Below are positions 54,165-64,000 of a stretch of DNA of 64,000 bases, one piece after another. Positions within the stretch are counted from its first letter, which is position 1; every line of letters begins with the position of its first letter. The translations under genes and the position numbers were made by a program. The DNA comes from Paramacrobiotus metropolitanus (lineage: Eukaryota > Tardigrada > Eutardigrada > Parachela > Macrobiotidae), in assembly GCF_019649055.1 (NCBI RefSeq), contig NW_026570255.1, positions 1,116,001 to 1,180,000 on the forward strand, written 5' to 3'. Below the pieces are notes generated by a model. The model saw only the letters and a list, made by a program, of their open reading frames with translations. It ran no database searches and had not been told where the DNA came from.

Positions 54165-54720
54165 TGGTTCGTCAATAATGACTCAGTTATAATTTACGCT
54201 ACGGTTCCCCGAAACTAATTCAACCAAGATCTTTTAAAGATCCGCCCCGGGTCCGAAATTCCGGATCCTCCGCACAATACTAATGCGGGTTCGTCAACAA
54301 TGACCCGGTTATCATTTACGTCCCGATATCCCAAAACTGAACCATCCGGGATCGCTAAAAAAGTCCTCCTCGGAAGGAAATTTCTGGACCCTCTATTCAA
54401 TATAATTTACACTACGGTTCCCCGAAACTAATTCAACCAGAATCTCTTAAAGATCCGCCCCGAGCCCAAAATTCCGGACCACCCGCACATTACTACAGCG
54501 GATTCGTCAGTAATGAAATTTACGTCACGGTTTCCCAAAACGGCTAAAAAAATTTGCCCGGGTACAAATGTCCGTACCCCCCGCACATTACTACGGCGGG
54601 TTTGTTAATAATGACCCGGTTCTGATTTACGTCACGGTTCACCAAAAATAAACCACCCGGGATCGCTAAAAAATACGCTCCCGGTCCAAATTTCTGGACC
54701 TCGGGAACCCGGCTCTCTGC
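54165..54720. repeat. Second satellite array, ~95-120 bp units
   Basis: Five degenerate units built from cgtcaataatgacccggtt, atttacgtcacggttcccca, gatcgctaaaaaa, gtccaaatttctggacc and ccgcacattactacggcggg. Contains many short inverted repeats (for example gtccaaatttctggac). Confidence 0.7.
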
Positions 54721-54784
54721 TTCGTCACGTCACTAACTTTAAATTAAACACGCTCGCTCGCTTCGCTTGCTCGCTTGTTTAACA

Positions 54785-55092
54785 TTAGATGAAGTGCGGG
54801 CAGTCATCTGGTAAATGCCGACGTGGGTGGTCGGATACTTTCAGTCTGTATGGACCGTCAACGTGCGAACTGCGAAAGCATGAACACATTTTCCGATACG
54901 CTGACGAAAAAAATTTCGAGTTACGCTCCTGACTGGGTTCGTGTTTGCTGCCTGAGTCTGCATTGATTACGTTCTCATATTTAGGATAAATTTTCGAACA
55001 AACAGCAAATTGACGTTCAAGGCCTGTGACTGGATCGCCGTGTTTTAGGAATCGGATCTCAGGTTTACGCTTGAGCAATATACGAGTACCTT
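54785..55092 (-). other. Unassigned 104-codon frame next to the KLHL pseudogene
   Basis: The minus strand from 55099 to 54785 reads ILLKRKPEIRFLKHGDPVTGLERQF and ends PDDCPHFI-stop. No domain recognised. It may be chance or an exon relic. Confidence 0.2.
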
Positions 55093-56212
55093 TTGCCAAA
55101 CAGAGTATTCGTTGGCGTAAAAAAAGTATCGCCTGTTACAATGGATGGCATATCAGTCGTTGTCCGATCGGATTTTTCAGCAACCAGTTCCCTCCGTGAG
55201 CTCTGGAAACAAGGACGCTTTTGTGACGTAGTGTCGAGAGGGTCGGAACGCGATGCGAAAGATATCACCGTTTGGTACTTGCTGCGGGCAGCGAATATTT
55301 TTACAAAATGTTCACTCTGCCGATGGAAGTGTCAAGAGGGAAAAAGCCTGTGAATTTTCCAACAGTATCCACGGCAATCCTTGAAAAGTATGTCTATCAA
55401 TGTCACAATCTGGTCAGTCGATTCGGGAAGCAATTGACGGTGAAAAATACAAGATACATAGAACTAAGAGTCTAAGACCCCTAAAAGTTGATGTTAACGG
55501 GACTGCTGAGCTGATCGCACTGTCTCCAATGCAAGTGTTTTGCTAGGTTGCTGCATTACGCGTATTTTGGAGAAATCATCATTGCCGTTAACGACTGGCA
55601 GGATATTATCAACGCTGCGCAGATGACGGACTACGGGAAAATTGTCGTCGGGTCCTAGGAATTTGTTTTGAGTCAGATGGATGCCACTAACTGCGTTTCG
55701 GTGTGGAACCTAGCGGTGAACACACACCACGGCAATCCCCACGTCGCCGTCAGGTCAAAGTCGTTCGCTCTACAGCATTTTATGGCATTTTCCCATCTCG
55801 AGGAAATTTCTGGAGTTGGATCTGGAAGAGTCAAAACTAAGCAAGGGAGTGTTTTATAGGCAGGTTGACACCGCAGGTCCCATAAACTGTAGCAGTCAGA
55901 AAGCACGCTACTAAACTGTCGGAGGCCTCAGGCTTATTCTGCTTGTAGATACTGGAGATGATAAGGTCTGATGATCTCCGAGTGGACGCCGAGATAAGCG
56001 TTCTAGAAGCTGTTGATGGATGGATTGACCATTTGCCACAGCAGCGTCGAGTTCGCACCGTGGAGCTTTATTCCCATATTCGCTTGCCATTTCTACCTGA
56101 CGCTGCCCTGGACGATATGGCGGTTTCTTTAGCAGCGCTTGGTGGTGACGCTGCTGCTGTCCTACGTGAGCGTGTCTTAGGGCCCGTTCTGGCATACACC
56201 TATCTATCTTAA
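55093..56212 (+). pseudogene. KLHL-type pseudogene, BTB and BACK part
   Basis: BTB domain: SLRELWKQGRFCDVV, then after a frame change near 55268 VLAAGSEYFYKMF. Later LHYAYFGEIIIAVNDWQDIINAAQMTDYGKI runs into a TAG at 55656-55658 and continues MDATNCVSVWNLAVNTHHGN...SFALQHFMAFSHLEEI, the BTB-BACK junction. The BACK domain continues in another frame at about 55950-56212 (RSDDLRVDAEISVLEAVDGWIDHLPQQRRVRTVELYSHIRLPFL). KLHL proteins are Cul3 ubiquitin-ligase adaptors: BTB binds Cul3, Kelch binds substrate. The Kelch part lies at 60277-61000, after a retrotransposon. A stop codon and several frame changes show this copy is dead. Confidence 0.8.
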
Positions 56213-56405
56213 TTGCTTAGCGAGATTCGAGTTCAACCGGGGACAAACGCCTAAGTGCATTAGGTCCCAAAATTGCGTTCACGCAGTACACCTATGCTAA
56301 CGTTAATTACCTAGCTCTTAATTGGTAGATAGCAGAATGCAGCTTGAACACTGCTATGCTATCCAAAGGTACCTTTTCCTGTGCTCCGTAGAGACAATGG
56401 TTAAA

Positions 56406-56437
56406 ACAAATAGGAACCACTCGAGGTTCCTATTTGT
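56406..56437. repeat. Perfect 13-bp stem hairpin
   Basis: acaaataggaacc (56406-56418), six-base loop actcga, and its exact reverse complement (56425-56437). Confidence 0.65.
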
Positions 56438-56736
56438 ACGGATATGTATACATTTCTGATGGAATGCATTCACAATAATTAATGATGACCTAAAAAATGT
56501 TTGATTCAGGATACAACTGATCTCTATTATTAATTACTATTTCATGCATTCATGCAGTATACTGTCAGACTGGAAGTAGGACTTGTATCTGGACTTGAAG
56601 ACTTTAATGTCCGTGGCGGCCAGGCACATTAAGGGCACTTTAAGCACTTTTCTCAGCATTTTTGAAATTTCATATTTTTGTAATTTGTTGCACTACCATT
56701 GAAAAGTAAATCTTGTGAGTGAAGTATCATGTCATT

Positions 56737-59494
56737 ATGTCTTTCGTTTGTGATCTGTGTGGAAAAGTGTGTGCGACTAAGCACGGATTGAGCAGACATC
56801 GGGCCTCTGATATCTGTCGTACTGCTCAAGCGAAGAATCTCCGTCAAGCACCACAACTTCCTGGATCATCCGCTCCTACAGTAGTTTTGGAGACCATCGA
56901 AACCCGTATATTTGCAGCTCGGAAAAAGCACCCCATTCTTCGTCACATTCCAGCAGGAGCCAGGCGCGCCTGCGCAGAATCCTACACGGCTGCAGTCAAT
57001 GACGTGTGCAGTAAGAATGACGAAGAGTCTTGGGCCAAATTGTTGCTGTTTCCACTAGACAACCTCCACGCTCCCCTGCCAAAGCTGGACGAGGACCTTC
57101 CCCAGCTGCGTCGGTGAAGGCGAATTTGCGCGGCACATCTGCAGATTCTCCTCTCCCTAACACTGTCCGTAATAAGACCAGCAAGAAGAAGACTACTGAT
57201 GAAACCTTACGCAAACTGGTGAATGCCAAACTGCAGGATGGTGACATCAGCGGTGCTGTTAAAGTTCTGACGTCTGAAGATACGGTTGCTGCGCTGACGG
57301 GAGACGTTATTAAGGCGTTACGTGATAAACATCCAGATCCACCAGCGGATCTGGATACAACGGTCTGTGACGTTCAACCTGTTGCTCACAATGTGTCTCC
57401 GAATGAGATTCTTGTCGCTGTTAAATCTTTTCCTGCAGGCTCATCAGCTGGACCTGATGGTCTTCGACCGCAGCATTTGAAGGAGATGGTGAGTGTGCCT
57501 GGAGAAACAGGGGAGTCCTTACTGTCGGCCCTGTCCAAACTGGCCAACCTAGCTCTATCCGGAAAGATCCCTGCGGCGGCCAAGAGAGTGTTCTTTGGTG
57601 GAATGTTGACGCCTCTATTAAAGAAAAACGGGGGTATTCGTCCCATAGCTTGCGGTTGCACATTGCGGCGGCTATTTGGAAAAGTTATCAGCCGACGCGT
57701 TCAAGATGAGATGGGAGAACTATTTCGTCCCGTGCAGCTCGGTTATGGTACTCGTGGAGGTGCAGAAGCGGCCGTACATGCTGCTCGTAAATTTGTACGG
57801 GATGACTGTTCTGAAGTACAGGTTGTGTTAAACTTGACTTTGCTAACGCTTTTAACACGGTCCGCAGAGATGTGATGTTGAAGAAAGTGGCGGAAGTTCT
57901 TCCTCAATATTATGCGTTTATCTCCGCGGCATACAGCACTCCGTCGTCATTGTTTTGTGGAGACCAAATTATTGCCTCTGCCCATGGTATCCAGCAAGGG
58001 GATCCACTTGGCCCGTTACTGTTTTGTTTGATCTCGGCTAATTTGTCCAGAGAATTACAGTCCGAATTAAACATCTGGTTTTTGGATGACGGCACGTGCG
58101 GCGGGGATCCGGATACCGTTTTGGGAGATTTCATGACTATATTGGGAAAAGCACGCACACTCGGCTTGCAGTTGAATTTGTCGAAATGCGAGCTGCACGT
58201 TTTTGGTGGCACTGAATCCGAGCGGAAAGAAGTCATTGAAAGTTTTCACTCTATTTCACCTGAGATTCTGCTGGTTTCGTCGGAGCAGCTGGACCTCCTT
58301 GGTGCACCACTTACTGATTTGGCGATTGGGCGAGTGTTAGATGGAAAGATCGGTCAGATACGACGTCTGACTGATCTGCTCGGTGTGTTGCCAGCGCATC
58401 AGTCATTGTTCCTTTTGAAGAACAGCCTTTCGCTGCCGAGATTGTTGTTTACTCTTAGGTGCGCCCCGTGTTGGAAGTGTCCAGATAAACTGCGCCTGTT
58501 TGACGATACCGTGAGGAGAAAAGCGGAAGAAATTACGAATGTAGAAATGTCCGACACCGTGTGGCGACAAGCGATTTTACCTGATCGCCTTGGAGGAATC
58601 GGCCTTTGTAGGGCGGAGGATGTAGCGTTGCCTGCATATCTATCTTCGTGTTATGCTACGGATCCTCTGGTCTGTGAGATTGTCCCGGATACTGGTCAAA
58701 GCCCTAGAGAAAATGTGGTTAAGGTTTATCAGGAGAAACTTGGAGAAGACCCACCGCCTATGCCGAGCCGTCGTTTCCAGTCAGCGTGGACCGGTGTGAT
58801 GTACGACAAAATGCGCCGTCTCTTAGTGGACAATGCCGACGTTATCGCTAAAGCTCGCTTGTTGGCCCTGTCTACAAAAGAGTCTTCTGCATGGTTGTCG
58901 GCGCTGCCTGTGTCCAGTTTAGGAAACCTTCTTGATGATGTCAGTTTACGAGTGGCTGTGGCTTTACGCTTAGGTGCTTTTATTTGTAATGAGCACATAT
59001 GCCGTTGTGGCGAAATGGTTGACAGGTACGGTCATCATGGCCTTTGCTGTAAGAAAAGTGCAGGACGAATCCGGCGCCACAGCGCGCTCAACAACATAGT
59101 TCAGCGGGCGTGTGGATCTGCGAAAATATCCGCCATTTTGGAACCTCCCGGACTTGATAAGGAAACTGGAAAACGACCAGATGGCATGACCCTGTATCCT
59201 TGGCAATATGGAAAACCATTAGTATGGGATGTCACTGTAGCTGACACGCTAGCGGCAACATATATTGGCCAAACTTCTGACCACCCTGGCGCTGCCGCGG
59301 AAGCCGCTGAGATTCGAAAACTGGGAAAATATGAGAAGTTGAGGGATCGATACATTGTACATCCTTTTGCTTTCGAAACTATGGGATCCTGTGGACCAAG
59401 CACTAGTGGTTTTATCTCGGATCTGGCCAAACGTATTCGGGAGCAGACTGGAGAAAGCCGTGCGAAGCAGTTTTGTTGCAGCGTTGCAGTTTAG
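56737..59494 (+). mobile_element. Non-LTR retrotransposon with RLE-type endonuclease (near full length)
   Basis: Single-ORF layout of the early-branching (R2/CRE-like) non-LTR elements. An N-terminal zinc finger (FVCDLCGKVC...HGLSRHRASDIC) begins at 56737. A reverse transcriptase follows (KSFPAGSSAGPDGLRPQHL, KNGGIRPIACGCTLRRLFGK, LDFANAFNTVRRDVM, IQQGDPLGPLLF, catalytic FLDDG near 58080). After the thumb comes a CCHC motif (CRCGEMVDRYGHHGLCC), then a PD-(D/E)xK-like nuclease (KRPDGMTLYPW...LVWDVTVADT) ending at 59494. The reading frame changes near 57100 and again at about 57830 just before LDFANAF, so this copy is disabled. The zinc finger and endonuclease would recognise and nick the target, and the RT copies RNA at the nick. 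It lies between the two halves of the KLHL pseudogene in the same orientation. I could not identify its target-site duplication. Confidence 0.85.
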
Positions 59495-60276
59495 AAATAC
59501 AACGGGGCAACGCTGCCTGTGTTCTTGGTACAGTCGAGTGCAGTCGCAATCTCGATGAACTGTTTTTGCTTTTCTAGAGGTTTACAATGACTTGTATAGG
59601 AAAAGACTTCCCCTTTATGTATTTATGTATACCTAATTATTTTGAAACAGCTTGGTTTGTTACTGTCCATAAATTTTAAACTACTTAAAATTTCATGCAT
59701 CAACGGTACTTCAACGTGCACCCTGCACAATCTTGTGACTGTTGACATCACATTTTAAATGATATCCCACGTTTTTTTTGCAGAAGCAAGTCTGTATTAA
59801 TTGCATGGTACCATTTTGTTTGAAATACTCGCGATATTTGTTCTATATGCAGTTTTATAAAATTTCACTTTGGCTGCCGCGGGTTACGTATATGACGATC
59901 TAATATGTCTACAGATGGCACAAACAATGTGCACTTTTTACTGGGAAAAGATTTAATTTAAAAAGACCATCAGTACTCGTAAGTAGTCTTGTAGATGTAG
60001 AATTTACCGTTTAAAGATTTCTTCTTCCGTTTTAATTCCGCGTTTTCGTTATCTAGGTAGTCTGCAGGCGGCATGTGTTCACGCATACACGGCCATCTAT
60101 TGCAAGCGCCTAAACAACAGCTTTTATGGCACCTATTCAAAGGCGTCAACGTGAACGCAATTTTGGTCCCTATATAGAAATCTATGTAGGAAAGCGCGCC
60201 GCGTTCACGCGTACTGCTAAGAAACCGGCCGTTTCGGGCGGTGCTTTAATAGGAAATCGGATAGATAGAAGTCAGC
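59495..60276. other. 3' flank of the retrotransposon and gap before the Kelch part
   Basis: Contains the element's 3' UTR of unknown length. A small open frame at 60126-60311 (RRQRERNFGPYIEIYVGKRAAF) is not assignable. Nothing else supported. Confidence 0.35.
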
Positions 60277-61010
60277 GTGAATGGGGCCTTACAGTTCCAA
60301 CAAAACCATGACACCGAAGGCTTTATTCCGCGAGTGTCTTATGGTGAGTATCATCATGTTATCATTTCATGTCGGCTGATCGAAAACACTGGTATTTTTC
60401 TGTTGATCACAGATACGTACACCGTAATCGCTTTCGCCGGTACACAGTTTTCCGACAAGATCAAGTGCTTCGTCCCTGCAACTGGCGCCATTGTCACTTT
60501 GCCAGCGCTGACTCTTACAATTTCGGCTGCAAGTATCGCTGTTATGGGCCGGGGCGATTTGTACATTTGTGGTGGTTATGTGGGACGAAACAACCGTCCG
60601 TCGGGAAGAGTGTTTCGCTACGATGCCGCACTCAATCAGTGGCAGGAAAAACAACAAATGCAGACTGCCCGAGCAGAGGCTGGCATCGCGGTTATTTAGG
60701 GAATGCTGTACGCCATTGGCGGCACTGCCATCGTGGGGACAAGTTATACCGAGCTGGACTCGGTCGAGCGATTCGATCCCCAAGAAAACGTATGGGAGTA
60801 CCTCGCACCTCTGCCGGTCGCCCAGACATCTTGCGCCGTTGTCGCGCACAACAAGGATTTATTGGTTTTTGGTGGCCGAACCCGCCGTGAGGATTTTTCT
60901 GTGCTCCGATACGATGCTTCCACTGATCACTGGCAAAATATTGGCGGCCTCTGCCCTCCCCGGGCAGGGTGTAAAACCTTGCAGTGGCACCTGCCAATGG
61001 CATTGCCAGT
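60277..61010 (+). pseudogene. KLHL-type pseudogene, Kelch-repeat part
   Basis: Kelch motifs follow each other: AVMGRGDLYICGGYVGR...GRVFRYDAALNQWQE, then GMLYAIGGTAIVG...DSVERFDPQENVWEYLAPLP, then LLVFGGRTRREDFSVLRYDASTDHWQNIGG. Each has the GG doublet followed by spaced Tyr and Trp. A TAG at 60697-60699 interrupts exactly between motifs one and two in an otherwise continuous frame. Only about three of the usual six blades are present; after 60960 the sequence changes to short repeats (ggcattgccagtggcatggc). It completes the BTB-BACK part at 55093-56212. Confidence 0.8.
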
Positions 61011-61392
61011 GGCATGGCATGCGATAAAAACTGGACACTCTGGCAACTGGCAAGCGATAAAACCTGGCAGATGCTACATAAAATGTGGCACCACGTATAA
61101 GCGGGTTCGGAGAGTTTGGTGTATCTGTAGTGCATATCCTTAAAACTCTTGCTAAAACATAAATAGGCCGGATAGTGCTAACAGCATCGGCCGTGCACAA
61201 AGTGCGTAAATTCGCGAAAGTATGAAATGAAACTCTGAAAGGTCAACTTTGCACCTTGCTGTGAGCGCGAAGTCATGCCTACAGGGCGTTACAAGCGTAA
61301 CTGCATGATGTTAACCGGCGCCGCTGTGATTGCAGTAGGAACTGTGATTGCAGTGTACTCAATAGCAAGAATCAAGTTGTCACCGGGGACAA

Positions 61393-61488
61393 CTTTATTT
61401 CAGCAGCGCGATAACGATAACAATTTTAAGATCTAATTACGGTGCCGTAATTAGATCTTAAAATTGTTGTCGCGATACTGAAATAAAG
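61393..61488. repeat. Long imperfect palindrome
   Basis: Inner perfect 24-bp stem (61419-61442 with 61445-61468, two-base loop tg). It is extended by an imperfect outer stem that closes with ctttatttcag (61393-61403) against ctgaaataaag (61478-61488). The left arm carries a six-base excess. Likely a palindromic MITE-type insertion. Confidence 0.7.
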
Positions 61489-63880
61489 TGCACATCATCA
61501 AAGTTGTCTGATGGCTCAATGTAACCTGCCACGGCGAACTTTGTAATGTTGCTTGGTATTCGGTAACAATACTTTTCAGACTACGAGTGTTCGAAGGATA
61601 AAGCATTCAACACTCGCTCCTAATGTCAGAACGCTTTAACGTTTTTGTTTTTATGGTGCGCATGTTATATTCTTCGTACATCTGGCGTATTTATGTGTTT
61701 CTATCATTTTTCCATGTTAAAATGTTAAAGGCATTTGGAAGTTAATACTGTGCGCCAGCTACATATCAGCACGAATGCTTTTGAGTAGTGAAAAACTACT
61801 CGTGATAATAACATAAATAGCTGATTGTTAACTTGTTGTCACTTACAATTATTACATCATCTCAGTTAACGTTAGAGGCTTTATTTCGCAATATGTACAA
61901 TCCAGCTTTGCTTAACAATTACAACCAGATGACGAATATGTTCCAACTAGCATGGGATGGGACCGTGCATAACACACTCAAGGTATGTACATGCAAATAC
62001 CGCGCATTATTACAGTAGGGGGGGATTTTTATTGGGTTACACAAATGAACATTGTTTAAACAGTAGTGTCATGCAGCTCTGCGTCTAAAATCGTTGCCAC
62101 TCGAGCCAACTCAAAATTATGCATACAGTACACAGTCAGTCTTTGGAGTAAACTTGACGTTTGCGCACTTGCGTGGTACAGTGTACTCTGTAGAAGTAAT
62201 ATCACCCTACCTGTCTAAATTTGCAAGCAAATCTGTACAAAATCTGTTGGTTGTAGGACCTTTCGAATTAGTCCGTGAACCACCAAATTTTTTTATTAAG
62301 GGTGTAATACGCATATTAAAAATACGGTGTAGTGTGTTCCGACTTATTAGAAGCGCATGTCAATAATAAATGAGACAAAAAGAGGTGGAAAAACAAATTA
62401 AGTTACTTAATGTACTACTTACCCAAATTGGCATCGTAGTCGAATACTCGAACACCGAGAACGCAGATACGGACTTAAACGAATTTGTTTTTTCGTAGCG
62501 TGTCACTATGATCCTATGATTCCCAATTTCCTATTCAATTTAAAAGAGTTCATATTTCAAGGACGGGACAGTGACAGCAAGTGCTGCAACTGTTCGGTGC
62601 TAAAAAAATTAGCGCCAGAATTAGAGTCAGATGTAACTCTTCAACGCAACTCGGCAACAGGGTTTAAGTCCGTTTAACGTATGCACACCGCACAGCTGGA
62701 TATAATTTACACTTACGTATATATACTGGCGCTCCAGTTCAGCTGCTTGTGTCGCATGGTTTATTTTCGCCGATATAAGCAACTGTCAAATTTACCACGT
62801 ATTGGGATTCAGATGCGAATTGTATCTAGGTCAAAACGCTCGAGCGCGCTCCAACTCACGCACTGATTTGTGAGTCAGACAGATTCACTGATAACGCTGC
62901 GCGCATTGGCCAGATGGAGAATCAGTTGCTGAATTATAAAACCGAGCTGTTGAGCTCGGTTTTATAATTCGTGGCCACATTCACGACCGCACATCAACTC
63001 GTTAAAGTTATCCTGAGCTGCTTATAAATGTTCGTGATGATTCCGTGCTGCATTAAACTGTATGAAATTACGCTATAGTCCGTAATTAAGTGTTGAGATA
63101 ATATGGTTTAATTAACTTAATTAACTAAATTCTAATTAAGCAAACTTTAATGAACAGTTATAACTAGAATCATTTACGCCTAATTAGAACATTTAGCACC
63201 TAATAATTAATTTCGCACTTAAGTAGTAGTAATTTTGCACCTGAATTTTTAGCACCTAATTAGCAATTTTGCCCACATGAAGAAAAACTTAATTATTGCA
63301 TGTCATTAAGCTTAAATTATTTTTCTCATTAAGTCTGAACTTGTTGTGTTGCGTTGACCATGGCAATAAACGGCAATGAAGGCTGATTTATTGCAGAATT
63401 CACGGTGCTCTCAGATATGGTATTTTTTCTACTCGTGTATCTGTTATCACTGGTGGGAACATATTTCAGTTTTTTTTCTCTTAGTCATAGAAGAAAGATG
63501 AGTAACAGATACGTGCGCAGCAGTCGTGTCGCAGATACAAGCGGGCTGCTGATATCTGACAGTTGCTATAATACGAGTACAACTGCAAAATAATCAGTTA
63601 GCTGTTTGTCGAGCTACCGTGCGTATGTAAAAGTGCGCGTATAAATGGCGCCGGTTGTTTTGGAATAACAGCAAAGTTCATGTGAAAGTATACGGCGAAC
63701 AGTTGATACGAGCCAGTGACCGGTACTGTAGAACACTACAATCATTAAAAATTAAAACATGATAGACATTAGACAGTCACCATGTACGACCTTGCTTACT
63801 TTGGCCTGTAGTTTCAATAGATCTTCTTTATTAATAATCGCATAAGTTCTGGTAATAAAGAAAGAAATACGCTATCTTAT
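61489..63880. other. AT-rich stretch with one candidate exon and one hairpin
   Basis: A possible exon at about 61865-61982 (LTLEALFRNMYNPALLNNYNQ...WDGTVHNTLK) has a CATCTCAG acceptor and an AAG|GTATGT donor, but I found no partner exons and recognise no domain. The hairpin at 62931-62970 is listed separately. Nothing else supported. Confidence 0.3.
62931..62970. repeat. Perfect 40-nt hairpin
   Basis: gaattataaaaccgagct (62931-62948), loop gttg, and its exact reverse complement (62953-62970). Confidence 0.75.
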
Positions 63881-64000
63881 TCACAACAGCAAAACTTCAT
63901 TTAAACTATCCACTCCGTCCATTGTGCCAAGGATAGATGCTGCATTTCCACGCTGAATCTCCAACGATATTCGTTGACGCAAAAACTCATGTGATCGACG
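63881..64000 (-). mobile_element. Non-LTR retrotransposon (RLE type), 3' end only
   Basis: The minus strand reads RRSHEFLRQRISLEIQRGNA...LGTMDGVDSLNEVLL and stops at 63881, matching the C-terminus of the truncated element at 31303-32506 (EPRSHEFLRQRLSIEIQRGNA...FGTMDVTDNLREIFLL). The remainder lies beyond the window. It is closer to the 31-kb copy than to the 57-kb copy, so at least two subfamilies are present. Confidence 0.8.

Noticed and set aside
57030-57875. Separate gene starting at 57030
   Set aside because: This frame is the continuation of the retrotransposon RT after a frameshift; the preceding zinc finger and following RT motifs lie in the adjacent frames.
1-64000. tRNA, rRNA or other classical RNA genes
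   Set aside because: I looked for cloverleaf-like arms and conserved rRNA blocks by eye and found none that I could support; a covariance-model scan would be needed to exclude tRNAs.

Overview
This is eukaryotic nuclear DNA from an invertebrate. Genes are split by short GT-AG introns (61-369 bp), there are no bacterial operons, and transposons occupy a large share of the window. A repeated family of F-box proteins with a Tudor-like N-terminus resembles a lineage-expanded family I associate with tardigrades (Hypsibius-like). That placement is inference from memory and is moderate at best.

Layout. 1-2.7 kb: a decayed, frameshifted basic ORF cluster on the minus strand with a zinc-ribbon-like CxxC pair. 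2.9-3.4 kb: a pogo-like MITE with TA target duplication. 5.6-24.7 kb: an F-box gene copy on the minus strand, wrecked by an LTR retrotransposon (element 1, 6327-14979) inside its second exon. A second, Ty3/Gypsy element carrying a broken env (element 2, 16120-24738) sits 62 bp upstream of its start. 25.6-30.6 kb: one intact F-box family gene (25639-27569, plus), a relic of another exon, and a broken copy on the minus strand. 31.3-32.5 kb: a 5'-truncated non-LTR retrotransposon with an 11-bp target duplication. 34.5-43.5 kb: mostly gene-poor, with a decayed cysteine-rich multi-exon locus, two copies of a MULE-like MITE, a foldback element with inverted tandem arrays, and several perfect palindromes. 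44.0-45.9 kb: a second intact F-box family gene. 46.85-48.15 kb: a two-exon protein kinase gene. 49.3-51.2 kb: decayed gene pieces. 52-54.7 kb: two minisatellite/satellite arrays. 55.1-61.0 kb: a BTB-BACK-Kelch (KLHL-type) pseudogene whose two halves are separated by a nearly full-length non-LTR retrotransposon. 61-64 kb: sparse sequence with hairpins, then the 3' end of a third non-LTR copy running off the window.

Only three protein-coding genes look intact: two F-box family genes with the same three-exon, phase-0 structure, and the kinase. The F-box proteins presumably act as substrate receptors of SCF ubiquitin ligases. The local mix of two intact copies, two broken copies and at least two exon relics is a clear birth-and-death pattern. 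The most unusual item is element 1. It has a 657-codon coiled-coil ORF ahead of Gag in the same frame, separated only by a UGA. It has a retropepsin and an integrase zinc-finger remnant but no reverse transcriptase or RNase H, several internal copies of its own polypurine-tract motif, and a run of hairpins in its leader.
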